The notes beneath the pieces were generated by a model. The model had not been told where the DNA came from. It worked only from the letters and a program-made list of their open reading frames with translations, and searched no databases. DNA of 64,000 nt from Jackrogersella multiformis (Eukaryota; Ascomycota; Sordariomycetes; Xylariales; Hypoxylaceae): contig CADCXD010000004.1 in NCBI GenBank assembly GCA_902806575.1, positions 1,922,001 to 1,986,000 on the forward strand. Direction: 5' to 3'. The translations under genes and the position numbers were made by a program. Below are positions 23,694 to 35,560 of this stretch, piece after piece (the stretch's first letter is position 1; the number at the start of each line of letters is the position of its first letter).

Positions 23694-24567
23694 ATGGCGG
23701 ATATCCCATTACATGTCATCTCCGAGAACTCGGCTTCTGAGAGAAGGATCACGCCATCATGGTCGATCAGCCAACTGAAGAGGAAGCTTGAGCCCGTCAC
23801 CGGCATCCCCCCGTCGTTCCAGCGCATTAGCTTGAAGACTGCTACCAAGGAGACCATAGCCGTCGAGGCTGTAGATGAAGACACTACGGTCCTATCAATA
23901 TTCCCCCTATCTGCTTACGCAGAACTGCATGTAAGTTATGCTGGTTCTCATAGACGCTGCATACAAGCACTTCGCGTCATGAATACGTGTCATCATGTCA
24001 AACAGCCCGAACATGCTTGCACGCACCCCTTTCACAATGACACACGGCTATGAATTACTGACCACATTCATTACGAAGATCATTGACACTCGCCCTGCTA
24101 GCGCCAAGCTGAACTTGAATGATACCACTGGCGTCGAGAAATATGTCATGCCCGAGAAGGAGTACGAGAAGAAATCTGATTCGGTCTTGGCCTGGAAGAA
24201 GGCCGAGAAACTTGGCCGCTTCAACCCAGATGCCCCTAGCCTAGAGAAGGCCAAGATTGATGGATTCGATGCTGAGATTAAAAGCAGAGGCATACAGGTA
24301 GGTAAAAGGTGCAGACTCGGCGGCGATGACTCTCGCAGAGGAGAAGTCAAGTATGTCGGCCAAGTCAAGGAGATCCCTGGCTCTATTGGTGCTTGGATCG
24401 GAGTCCATCTTGACGAGCCAGTTGGAAAGAACGATGGTAGTATTGGGGACACTAGATACTGGGGTGCCGAATCGGCACTCAAGCACGGTGTCTTTGTCAG
24501 ACCAGAAAGAGTTGAAGTGGGCGACTGGCCTGTTCTTGATGACTTGGAAGATATGGAAGAGATCTGA
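23694..24567 (+). CDS. ALF1: Tubulin-folding cofactor B (Alf1/TBCB)
   Basis: Two exons (23694-23930, 24079-24567) encode 241 residues, the usual size. The first ~85 residues form a ubiquitin-like domain with 'ERRITPSWSISQLKRKLEPVTGIP' features. The linker carries the TBCB-specific 'RPASAKLNLNDTTGVEKYVM' and 'SVLAWKK' segments. The C-terminal CAP-Gly domain has 'GKRCRLGGDDSRRGEVKYVG', 'GSIGAWIGV' and the 'GKNDGS' tubulin-tail-binding motif at 195-200, then 'HGVFVRPERVEVGD'. It ends in the acidic '-MEEI' tail typical of the family, which contacts tubulin. The protein helps fold alpha-tubulin together with cofactor E in the cytosol. The start is the ATG that begins the domain; an in-frame ATG 96 bases upstream would add a non-conserved leader. 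The acceptor is an AAG rather than CAG. Confidence 0.93.
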
Positions 24568-27535
24568 TTGTGTATTTCATTCTTCATCTAGGTTGATTTT
24601 GCGGCTTCCATGGTTCTCGAGGCAGCTTTGCATTATTAGCGTCTATCATATACAATTAGCAGATAGAATTAGTAGAGAAATTCATATAACCTAGGTACCT
24701 GAAAGAAGAAATAGGTAATCAGAAGGGTATCTGAATATTTAACCGTCTCTTGCATTCTATGAGAGAGGTAGCCTTTCGATTGAGTTCTTAATAATCTTTG
24801 GGCACTAGCCAGTCTATTATTGCAAAAAGAACATGATAGTCGTAGTCTTTGATATCCTCATCTGTATCATGCCTTTACTTGAGAAAGGGAATGTAGGTCA
24901 CCCTTATATTCCTATAAATTCCGTGTAAAGTTGTGGGAAATGTAAGTCTCGTAGTCTTTTCCATTTTATTACCTCACCGTGCTTAAAACAAGGCAGTAAG
25001 TATTAATAATAAAGCATCTGATAAAGATCATGTTAATTAGGTTAATGTTGTAGTGCCCTTCACTTATATTGTGATCCACGAGCATTTTATATGATATCCA
25101 TCAGATGTACTACCTAGCTGTCCTACGACTGCATTAGCAATGTACAACATTCGGTAACACATGAATGGTACTCGTGTTGCAAAATTTGATCTTGTGTTCA
25201 TTTTAGGGGGTTTGAATATAGATCCGAGAAGCAGCCTACGTAGTACGTTTGGGGGTGGGTTTGGCATCTGACACGCAGCAGATCTCGGGTGGACAGACAG
25301 GGGGATATGTAAATCGTACACATTGAATGCATCCTCGGTAACCAAGATCTTGACTTTGTGCCACGGAAGTTCCGAGGATACCGAGAAGCCACGGCATTAC
25401 CAATGTGATGTTGTAGTCAGAAATGAGCATGGGCTCTTAGCGAGACAAAGTTTGTGGGTAAATGGTATCTTGCAATTGGCCTCAGGTAAGAGAAAGAACT
25501 GGCCTCACAAGAGATTATTTTATAATTACTAAAACAATCATTTGAAGCTATTCATTTTGCGAGCCATTCATTGCGGATGGTTATGTTTCTTGTATGACTA
25601 TAAGTTTTGTAGTTGAATGAATCGTACTATCATTCTAGCACTGACTGTACGAAAAGTTCGCCTTGGCGCCATGCTTTCTTGCCTTTATACTGCATTACCT
25701 TTCCTACCTAGTATATATGTAATAACGAATGCAAGTGTCTAGTCGTGAATTGAAGATATTCATGAGATATTAAATAACACTTGATGTGCGTTATGTGATT
25801 TCTATCATAAAAGAAAGGCAGGCACTTTTACACCAAGCTGGATCTTTATTATTGTTTCAGTTGTCGTGAGGAGCGGTGAGAGTGATTAGATGATGTACGA
25901 CATTTTTATATGAGACGAAGACTATAATTTTTTTCTCGTGGTCGAAACCGATGCGGATTAATGCAAACTTCAGACTAGCTCACCACCGTAAGTAACGAGA
26001 GTTGATCATATTACCTACCTACTTAAGGAGGCTTCTAAGGTTTGAGTATAGGGACCGTGCACCTTGTCGTAACCGTCATGATGAATCAGATCTGATTTTA
26101 TATAGTGGACTTAAGTTATGGGGTGTTTGAGGTTGTTATGTGAGCAAATCTTGTTTTTAAATCGAACTATTAAGCTACTTAGGTATACTTAGGTCATTAC
26201 TAAAGCGGGCTGGTATATGCTTCTTAGCTTTAAGGTGGATGTTTTGTTAGTGCTTAAGTAGGAATTAACGATAGGTACTACCTAAATATAGATGACATAA
26301 GCATTTCTTTCCTCGACATGATGAGAGGTTATAGCGGGGTGCAATAAATAGCGAAGTTGCCGTATTTGGACATATATATTCCAATTAAAACTTAAAACTC
26401 AGTAGTGTACTTTAAGGTAACCATGAGTTACCTATAATGCAACAAGGTTAGTGCTTGCATTACGATTACGCGTAAAATGTAGTAATTGAATTACAGTAAT
26501 CTCCATACATAACACACATAAAGGATATGTTAGGCATGATGTGTAGATGGCTGTGCACGGGAGGGTCTACCGTTAGAGGTGCCAAGCTAAGTCTGCTTTA
26601 AAGGAATGATGGCATTAAAACGATGCCCGTCTCGGATTGCTGTTTAGATGCGAGTATCAAGCACCATGAAAACAGCATCTTTTGCCTGTTCTGTTAATAA
26701 TCAATAGGAAGGTAGTTTCTACGGTATCGACCAGGCCATAATTAACTACATGAATTAGTTAGCTAGGTATTAGTTACGGTACGACTTGATCGTCATTCAC
26801 CAGAAAGTGTAAACTACTTAGATACCTTCGCAGCTTACATCCGTAGATAAAAGATAAGAATTTCGGTCATGGGATCCCGATCTTGGCATTCCAATGCCGT
26901 TTATTCCGTAACCCCGTACTACCCGACATACTAACCTTAACAAACCTTAGAAACAGCTAAAGTAGAATACGGTACAATTGGGAAACCGCGCTTCCCCACA
27001 CCATGTGTTCCCACCTGTGCGCTTGTTCGTTCTACCATTAGTTCTAACTAATGTAGTTGCCATTCAAAGTAAAACCATAATTCAAACCATGACCATAACC
27101 ATAACCATCAACACCCTCGCATACCTAGGTAGGTCCACCTTTTCACCTTTTCACCTTTTCAGCCCACTCCTCAGATATCTCCGGATCTACTACGAGGCCT
27201 GTAGTAGTACCAATCGCTTACGGTCGATCAGGAAAGTCAAGAAACGCCGCCAAGTTCCCAGCTCCAGCTCCAGTTCCAAATAGAATCCCCGACTTCATGT
27301 CTAACTTTTGAGAAGAGACGGTGCTGAGATGCGACAACAGCCTTGTTTATGTGGCGCTAGGTAGGGCCGTCCTCATACAAGGACCAGTTCGCTTATTCGA
27401 TTGTCCTCCTGCTTCCCCGACCCGTCCTGTCCTGGTTCTGGTTCTGGTTCAGTCTATTCCATTCTTTCTCTCCTCTACTTAGGTAGCTATTCCACATCGG
27501 CTGGCCCATCGTGTGAAAGCCAACAAGAGCCCGGC
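24568..27535. other. Intergenic, no gene recognised
   Basis: 3-kb AT-rich spacer between two plus-strand genes. One CCTAGG-type motif is near 24691 and one near 27123, with a triple CACCTTTT run at 27138-27160. No protein-like frame is seen. The last few hundred bases are CT-rich and probably promoter and leader of the RING gene. Confidence 0.45.
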
Positions 27536-29246
27536 ATGGCGACGTCGACCGTTGCTACTGTCGCCGAAATGGCTTTCTTCATCCTCGGTCTCGCCTCTAT
27601 CGTATCCGTCGCATCCGCTGAAAAAGCTACCACGAGTACCATGCAAACCCTCCCCGACTATTTCGACCACTATGCTATGGCGCTCGCTCTGAGCTCCGAT
27701 TCCGGTCCAATCGGAGTCGAATATAAGGTTGCGCCCTTAACGGTGGAGGCTGGGCTAAACCAGACCAACGAGAATGCGTTGAGTGTAAAGACTTCCTTTG
27801 TTTCGGCCCTGTTGACGCAGGATCACTGATATTCATGACAGACTTTTAATGTGCAAGGAAACATGGTCATCATAGATCAGACCAACTATAATAACAATAA
27901 CCTTGACATCAAAGATTCCATCACCTATTTAACCTGCGACTCCAACTCCGACGATTCCTACATCACTTCCAACGATGTGTTGAATTCAGTTATGACCAGG
28001 CAACCAAAAGCCATATTATTATATAGTACAGACGGAACCTATTGTGCCCTAGGAGGGTCCGATTTGGATTTTAGATCTATCTGGACTATGACCGATCCAC
28101 AAGAAGCTTGGATGACCAAGAACTGGACTTCTGATGCCATAGGAGGAACAGTCCGTGCGACGATATCAGGGAACGACACCGGCTTGGCTTCCGAAAACGG
28201 TCAATCTCAGGGTGGTAATACTTCAGCGGTTGCGATGAGCATTTTATATAGTATCACTGGACTGATTACTCTACTCTTCCTCATTATCATTGCGACTGGA
28301 GCAATTCGAGCACATCGCCACCCCGAAAGATACGGGCCGAGAGCCGGCTACGGTGGAAGACCAAGGCAGAGCCGAGCAAAAGGTCTCGCGCGAGCTGTTC
28401 TGGAAACACTCCCTATCATAAAATTCGGCGACCCTCAGCCTGCAAAGCCGGATCCTGAGAACGAACTTGATAGTATTGCAGGGGACCGGCAGCAGCACTC
28501 GGCATCACCAACTCAACGTGATGTCACGTCAAATGACGTAGAACAAGCAGGACCCTCTCCAGACGCAACAGCAAAGGCCATTTCGAACCCCCCCTCCGAA
28601 ACTGTCATTGCTACCACGTCGGATCAAACAAAGGAGAACGATGGTCAGGTAGAAGATGACCATCTCGGTTGTTCTATCTGCACGGAGGATTTCACCGTCG
28701 GGCAGGACGTGAGAGTGCTTCCTTGCGATCACAAATTCCACCCGCAATGTGTCGATCCGTGGTTGGTCAATGTATCCGGTACATGTCCGTTATGGTAAGT
28801 TCCTAAATTTGCCGTATTTTGAGACTTTCGAAACTAACAAGTATCTAATTAGCCGACTTGATCTTCGCCCTCATGAAATAGAAGAGGAGGAAGAAGAAGT
28901 TGGTGAGGCTAGCAGCTCAGTTCCTCAACCTGACGTAGCTGGTCCCGTTGATCATCACTTAGCTCCCTCTCCCGAGGATGAGGGAGATGGGCTACAAAGA
29001 CGACGAGATCGGAGGTCCCGGCTTCTAGATTGGAACATGCTACGTCACGCTTCCGTCGATGAACGTATTCTAGCTCTTCGACAGTATCGACAGTCTCAAC
29101 AGTCTCAACAAGGGGCAGCACCAGGTAACAACTCGACCGAAGACCAAACTCGGCATGCAACACTATCAGATCGGTTACGCGAAAAGTTCCATGTTCGGAC
29201 AAGGTCTCATCCACCGAGTGACATACCACCATCTTCGAGTCGTTGA
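27536..29246 (+). CDS. Membrane RING-H2 E3 ubiquitin ligase (PA-TM-RING type)
   Basis: Three exons (27536-27784, 27842-28794, 28853-29246) encode 531 residues. A hydrophobic signal sequence lies in the first ~30 residues. The lumenal domain to about 210 contains N-glycosylation sites and a protease-associated-like fold ('NMVIID', 'AILLYS', 'YCALGG'). A single transmembrane helix lies at about 213-236. The cytosolic part has a basic stretch ('IRAHRHPERYGPR') and a disordered region. The RING-H2 runs from Cys360 ('CSICTEDF') through 'LPCDHKFHPQCVDPWL' to 'CPLCR', the last Cys (about 401) being completed across the final intron. Order and spacing fit C3H2C3. It is likely a ligase of the endosome, vacuole or Golgi membrane, similar to yeast Tul1-type or animal RNF13-type proteins. 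The C-terminal tail is Gln/Ser-rich. The substrate is unknown. Confidence 0.9.
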
Positions 29247-30834
29247 CCGCCTCCTTTTCCTCCGAGTATCTTATCGGTGGCTCTCGGCTCACTTGACGTG
29301 TTGCGTGGATGAGTGTAAGCAGCAGCTATAATATGTGTGACGAATAATGCAATTCGTAGTTTCGATAAGGCTATGGAGCGATGATGTTGGAATAGGTGGG
29401 GTAAGAGTTACACCTAGGGTAGACGGCGTTTGAATCTCGTTAGGGAGATTAGGGTGTTAAGGTAAAAGATCGCATTGGTCGGCGTTCTTGGGTGTGAGGT
29501 TATCTAGTTTTGCAACCGGGAATACGAAGCATTGAGCTGGTGTTGGACAGGAAAGGCGGCGGGTTTTAATCAAATTACTACGGAAGTGAACCTACGAGAT
29601 GACGCCGTTTGAATATAAAACACATAAACCTGTCGCTTCTATTCACACTGTCTATCAACCCTTCCTCGGGGGTACATAAATCTAACTGTTCGGTATAAAA
29701 TTGATAGAAATGTGTTTCAGCCTTTTCGAAATCACCTGTGAAGCAGGTAGTTGAATGTTTTTGACCTCTGGTCCGACCCTCCATCTCTCGAATTATACGG
29801 GCATTAGTTTAGGGGTGCTATGGGATGGCTTGCAATAGACAAATCCTAATTGTTTCATTCTAGGGGGCTCTAGCTAGTACCGCATAAAACAAGATCTCCT
29901 TTTCCCATACAGGCAACCCTAACCTACTAGCAGAATCCTTGAATGTAGATATATGTATGTCTCACCGATGGACACAGCTCTCGCTCTACCACCACGCATG
30001 AGGAACTCGAGTTCTGGAGTGGGACGTAGGCGATCGGCTTAACTACCTCCCCTTTTTCAAGGATAGGTTAGGCCTAATGTGAAAGTGGCGGTGACGAAGA
30101 CGATACAGGAGGGTGTGTGTACTCGATAGTTTCGAGTCGGGAAACCTAAATGTACGGACTATGTTGAGCTAAGTTGGATTGTACCTCGTCCAAGCTTATG
30201 GGAGAAACACCTAGTCCTTATTAGGTTGTGTATAAGGGACGCAGCAAAGCAACATCAGACCTTTTCCCCCGAGCTGATGTACCTTGTTAGAGTAAAAGCC
30301 GGGACTGTTCGGGTTTATATTGCGTTCGTTCCAACCACCACACACAGGTAGGTGGTCCAAATCGCTGATATCTTACCTACACTTGCGTAGATATAGGTTG
30401 GTTTCCAACTCCAGTAGCACTGACATAAAGGACATAGATTAATCAATGCCTCTGGGAAATGACTCGGCGTGGGCTAGGAGTAGAGTTGGCTCGTCCTCAG
30501 ATACTATCTCCAATCTCAAACGATCATCTGAAATAGCATTTGCCGACTACAACTAGATGGGTTGTTCGGTCTTAAGCATGTAGATCTATAACCTTGTGGC
30601 CGATATTACGGCAGACCTGGGGCCGATTCGATGAACTCTATGTGTAGGTATTCGATCGAAACGTCCTACGGCTTACTCTACCCATCTGGTGAGCCCCATA
30701 ACCACTCTTTGACCCATTCAGTGTCTTTCGTATCTTTTTCTCTTTTCCAATTTCTCTTCCCAAGTTTCCTCCCCCGGCTTCAAATCCCTATATGCGATCT
30801 ATCGAGCGACAAGAAAATAGGTAGCATACTCGAT
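29247..30834. other. Intergenic, no gene recognised
   Basis: 1.6-kb spacer between two plus-strand genes. It likely contains the 3' end of the RING gene and the promoter of the 7TM gene. A CT-rich tract lies at 30720-30785, just before the 30835 start. Confidence 0.45.
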
Positions 30835-33168
30835 ATGGCCTCACTCCTATCGTACCGGGACAATGGGGTTCCATTACCGATTCCGTCATCCCAACATGTA
30901 GCCGGTACCGTTATGGGCGTGATACTGTCCTTCTGCGCCTGCTCCATACTGTCATGGTTTCTCAGTTCGTAGTACAGCGTACTCCTTGGGGGAAATGATG
31001 CTAATTATAACAACAGCGCAGAGATCGCTTGCGGTAAAGGATTGGTGGCGTATACCGTTCATCACCTGGTGTGAGTCTAGCTACCCAAAAACCACTTCAC
31101 GTATAAGCTATCTGCCTTTGGAGGTACTAATAAAAACCGGCTCCATACTCAGTGGTTTTCGCAATCTACGGCGACTCTTGGATCTTCGTGTTCGCAACGG
31201 GTATCATCAACTACGGCGTAGGCGTCGATTCGAGTATAGACGTCTGCTCGGCTGCCATCCTCTTATGTCTATTCTGTTATGTTTCTACTAAGGTCCGTCT
31301 TCCTTTCTCTGCTACATTGTTCGTCTAATGCCATTATTCTAACGAGAGTCTTAGATCGTGAGGATCCGACCCGCCTCTCAGAGAAACGATGCTCTAAGCT
31401 TACATTCTTCCTTGGATAGTTGATCTATATGTTCCTTGTCGAAAAAGCAGTAGGCAATCTTCCGTCCTTAATACCTAGATAGGCTCATGATCTCACAATA
31501 GAAACCCAGTTCATCATCCGGGGTGGTACGAAACGACGACTTCAATCCAAATTGTACCTCTTCAACTCGTTTGGCATAATTAGTAAGGCTTTCCGCCTAT
31601 CTTATAACTACCTAGGCAGTTGTCTAATTTCTTCTTAGCCCTATATGCGATTATATGCATATTGAATTTCATCTAGTAAGTCGAGAAAAACTCTTCTAAC
31701 TATGGAAAAGCTCTGCCGCCGAGTCTGACAACTAGGTACTTAGTCGCATCGCGCGCATGGAAGACGGGCAGTGTATCATCGGAATAAAGAGGCTGGCATT
31801 AATCCCTCTGATAACGTTCGATATTTTGATAAACGTACGGCGGTGAACCGTGTTTTGTCTTATTTGTTGGAGGCCCGGGCTAAAGCGACTGACAGGTCTA
31901 CCTCACGATCCTGTTCCTGAACCCCCTACGAAGTTGGACCCCTTCATCCCCATATCCTGGATCTTCTTTGGTTTTCTGACCGTCCGTTTCCCAGATATCT
32001 ACTCCTTCACGGGCCTTTCTCGCGCGCCAGCCAGCCCCCCTAGACTCCGTACGGTAGCCTTGCGGACTTTCGTCGGCGCCCTATGTACGACTACCTCGAG
32101 CGTAGTGTAAGTGCCTTCTTCCGTGGCGGCAGCCTATTAAGCGCGGGGAATTAATGCAGCTTTCGCTTCAAGGAATCTTACAGTTCTGATGGTTCTCGAC
32201 GGCGAGCCTGGATGGGTTTGCCTCACTTGCTGCAATGCCGACAGTAAGTCGCCCAGTCCCCCCCTTTTCCCCTAATCTCCAACCCCTATTCCGCCTTCTC
32301 AGAAGCACCCTCACCAACCACCGCCACAGTCCTCTTCTCCGCGCTCGTGATCCAATGGGTGACCTCGCGCGACAGCGCCAGCGCCCTCGGCTCCATCTCG
32401 TCGCTCTCCTCGCCCTCCAAGCACTGCTCGTACCGTGCCCCCGCGCCCGCTCCCGCTTCTGCCGCTCCCGCGCCGCCGCCGCCCCGGCGCACCCGCACAC
32501 AGAAGATCTCCATCTCGCTGCCGCTGAAGGCGACCAGCACGTCGCAGTACGAGCACATCTTCGGGGACCTGGAGCCCGAGACCGACGTGGCCAGCGCCAC
32601 CGGCAGCGGCACCAACGCCAGCAGCACGCTGAAGCCCAAGCTCGAGCGCTCCGTCTTCGACCACGACACCGACCACACCAACAACGACGACGATGACGAC
32701 GACGGTATCGTCCCCATCGAGATCGACCTAGGCGGGGGGCCGCGCGGCCGCGGATCCAGGAGCGGCAGCGGCAAGAGCAGCGGCAAGAGAACAGAAGGAA
32801 GCAGCTGGCTCAGCACGCGCAAGGCAAAAGCGGACCTGGTGCCGCAACCCCTAACCCCCACCAAGGACGCGCAAGCGCCGTCGGTCTCGGCGGCGGTAGC
32901 CGCGGACCTAGAGCGCATCCGGCGGTACCGGGACCGGCGCGGGGGGGACGCGAAGCAGGCGCGCCCGTCGTTGCTGCTAACAACTACATCTACACTAGCG
33001 CCTACGTCATCGCCTCTGCCCGCGACGGCGTCCCGCGCCTGCAGCACGCGCGCGTCTGACTACCACATCAGCTCGTTCGCCTTTGAGGGCGAGGACGACG
33101 ACCTGCCGTGGCACGACCTGGTGGTGATGGACGACGACGGCAGGACCGACCTGACGGGCTGGATTTGA
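30835..33168 (+). CDS. Seven-helix fungal membrane protein, receptor-like, 11 exons
   Basis: Eleven exons assemble into 546 residues: 30835-30964, 31017-31070, 31153-31292, 31419-31448, 31510-31582, 31639-31675, 31744-31834, 31896-31932, 31995-32106, 32173-32243 and 32303-33168. Every phase closes and no stop occurs, although some exons are only 30-37 bases. Seven hydrophobic segments lie roughly at residues 24-42, 56-80, 90-118, 130-155, 170-197, 214-245 and 266-282. Recognisable blocks include 'SIDVCSAAILLCLFCYVSTK', 'LIYMFLVEKAFIIRG', 'KLYLFNSFGII', 'MEDGQCIIGI' and 'LDGEPGWVCLTCCN'. I recall these as conserved in unnamed Sordariomycete 7TM proteins. The tail of about 260 residues is Ser/Ala/Asp-rich and acidic near the end. 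It is not the PTH11 type. It is probably a plasma-membrane sensor or receptor; function is unknown. Confidence 0.82.
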
Positions 33169-33886
33169 TGGCGATGAGAGTAGGTTGTTTCTCTGCAACA
33201 AGAGTGGTTAATATTTAGAAGGGCGGAGGGAAAGGGGGAGGAATGGAAGAGGGTACCTAGATCGTGGCAGATGAGTTTTGCATGTATCAAGAGCTAGTCC
33301 AGTCTTGCACTACATGTCTACTTTCGAGGCCTCAAGGTACTTGTAGTAATGTTTAATGATGAGTATATAGTTATTATAATCTGTACGTTAGAAGAGCGGC
33401 CCGACGGTGAAGGTTCATATATAATACATATCACGTATGTAGTGCCGTTTACCTGTTTACTTTCGATAGTAACATTGTAAACCTTAGATACCCGAATCAT
33501 AAATTGGTCTACGAGTCTAGTTCCACTACCATAGGATAGAGTGTGCTACTTAAGACATCAAATATGCATAAAAAGGCAATTAATTGTAATTGTTGCGAAA
33601 AGCGCGGATTTTCATTGCATTTCGTTGTGTCCGTCCGTATCTTCGTGAATCTTACCCTGATTCCGAGATCTCCTTTCTCCGTGTCTAAAACCAGACTAGA
33701 TACTGCTGGGTGTGACCCAAGACGACCAGATATCCATCTGTGACTCAAAAGAGCCCAAGTATGTACAAAGAAGTGAATTGCCGAATTTTTGTAATCCCTC
33801 ACCATGCAAAAGCCGACTCCCCCTAAAATTCATGGGACAAGAAGTTGTAAAAGAATAGAAAATGTCACTCCAAGCCAACATCTGTC
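33169..33886. other. Convergent intergenic region
   Basis: 3' flanks of the 7TM gene (+) and GH128 gene (-). AT-rich, with no coding frame. Terminators are expected but not identifiable. Confidence 0.4.
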
Positions 33887-35059
33887 TTATGCGATGCCGG
33901 CAAAGATCTCACCAAAGTCGCTCATGGTTGTGGTGGAGTTCATGAGGCTACCCTGGCTAAGCCAGAAGTATGAATACTTCTCAACAAAGCTGTATTCCTC
34001 GCTATCCAACTTCTCAGTAACGGTCTTCATAAATGTGTTGACATCGCCACTCTCTGCTGCGAACTCGGTGACCCAGACGTTCTTGTTCTGGCAAGCCTCG
34101 TATACCTGAGAAATATGATCCAAGAACTGGGCAGCACCGTCCGAACCTCCGGGACCGTACCAATGGGCAGAGCAAAAGTCGACCTGGCATTTTCCGTTGC
34201 AAGCCGTGAAGAACTGCTTAAGCCAGTCGATACCCTGGTTGGCACTTTGGCTGCTGGAAATGGCGGGGGCACTGACTCTGACCTTGCCAGCGTATTTGCT
34301 GAAGTACTGGATGTGACCGGCAGCAGCGTCCGCGGGTGACATGTTCGCTTGGCTGCCGATATCAGGCTCGTTAAAGCTAAGGAGGCAGTCGGATCCCTTG
34401 GCAATAGCAGCTTCGGCCTTAGTATCCCAGCCGGTAGCGTGATCAGCCCCAGTAGACCAAAGCATAGGGTAGTAGACAACGTTGGCCTGTAATCCGTTGG
34501 GGTCAGGTGTCCAGTTGTATGCCCACGAGAGCTTGCCGCCCAAGCCCAAGACAGTGCTAACAAGACTAGCATCATTGTAAGCAGCACCTCGCTTGCTAGC
34601 TTTAGAGGACACAGAAGTGGTGACCGACGACTCAACCGGAGCGGCAGAGCTCGAGGTGCTAACAACTGAAGGCTGTTCGTTGGGGGTAGGAACGTCCACA
34701 ACGGGCGAATCCGCGACAGCTAAGCTGGTAGTAAGGGTCTCGGCATCCGAGGTAGAGGAATGCTTGACCAAGGTAACTATAGTCGTGGGCGTGGAGATGG
34801 GAGCTGCTGCCTCAACAGTCGGGCTGGGGGGAGGAATAGAATACTCGGACTGAACCTGCGAGGTCGGCAGTGCTGCAATGGTGGGACCCTCCTCGCCTTC
34901 AGTAACGGTCTTGGTAACGTATTCAGTGAAGATAACGGTGTCAGTCGCAGCCCAGACGATCTCCCTCTTGGGGTGCAGGTGGCGGTGGATAGTGCCAGCT
35001 GTAACCTCCTTCACCGAGGCGGCAGCACAGAGTGCTAGAAGGCTGAGCTTAGTATGCAT
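33887..35059 (-). CDS. Secreted GH128 beta-1,3-glucanase-like (Asl1 type)
   Basis: Intronless, 390 residues. A signal peptide covers about residues 1-21 ('KLSLLALCAAASV'). A basic segment ends in 'HPKR', a possible Kex2 site. A Ser/Thr/Val-rich linker, likely O-glycosylated, reaches a second 'SKR' near residue 157. The catalytic barrel begins 'LSWAYNW' and contains 'VVYYPMLW', 'LSFNEPD' (Glu231), 'DFCSAHWYGPGG' and 'VWVTEFAAES' (Glu332). The two glutamates fit the acid/base and nucleophile of clan A glycosidases in family GH128, named after the fission yeast alkali-sensitive linkage protein Asl1. It should act on beta-1,3-glucan of the fungal wall, in remodelling or spore-wall work. The C-terminus is complete, with no GPI signal seen. 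It is convergent with the 7TM gene. Confidence 0.92.
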   Translation of the reverse strand: MHTKLSLLALCAAASVKEVTAGTIHRHLHPKREIVWAATDTVIFTEYVTKTVTEGEEGPTIAALPTSQVQSEYSIPPPSPTVEAAAPISTPTTIVTLVKHSSTSDAETLTTSLAVADSPVVDVPTPNEQPSVVSTSSSAAPVESSVTTSVSSKASKRGAAYNDASLVSTVLGLGGKLSWAYNWTPDPNGLQANVVYYPMLWSTGADHATGWDTKAEAAIAKGSDCLLSFNEPDIGSQANMSPADAAAGHIQYFSKYAGKVRVSAPAISSSQSANQGIDWLKQFFTACNGKCQVDFCSAHWYGPGGSDGAAQFLDHISQVYEACQNKNVWVTEFAAESGDVNTFMKTVTEKLDSEEYSFVEKYSYFWLSQGSLMNSTTTMSDFGEIFAGIA

Positions 35060-35514
35060 CTTGAATAATTCCTTGCTGTGCTTATTTTGAACTTCGCAAT
35101 TATGCTCTTCTCGGTATGATGGTATTGATGCTGCAGGTTATATTTTCCCTTAGTCTTTCCAGTTGATATTTGATGTTAATTCCTGGTGAATGAGTGTTAA
35201 GGTGCCAGCAGTCCAATGGAAGGAGAGTAGGGACGTATCGAAAGATAGCGTCAGAGGGAAGAGAATGAATTTATTGAAGGGTGATAGGATGTTGTACGCT
35301 CTGCGCGGTGTGATACCTAGTATCAAGACGGGCGGGAAGCGGGTCGTGCAGTCTATCAAAGACGCAGAAAGAATGATGCGAGTTTGATGAGAATTGATCT
35401 TCCACCCTTGGACTGATTGTGGTTGGGTCGCGTGGGTGTCACGTTTAACGGGGAACAATACACGGAATTGCCTGTCGTCTTAAATCGAAGTCAACCACAA
35501 AGAACAAGAGTAAG

Positions 35515-35560
35515 GTAATGGGTAATGGGTAATGGAAAATGGAATGGGTAATGAATGGGT
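35515..35560. repeat. GGTAATG short tandem repeat
   Basis: About six imperfect units of GGGTAATG/GGAATGGG, about 450 bp upstream of the GH128 start on the opposite strand. Confidence 0.6.

Noticed and set aside
32286..33047. 253-residue minus-strand frame
   Set aside because: It is antisense to the GC-rich last exon of the 7TM gene and has low-complexity Ser/Arg/Val composition typical of a shadow frame.
34027..34701. 224-residue minus-strand frame
   Set aside because: It overlaps the GH128 coding region in another frame of the same strand and lacks domain signatures.
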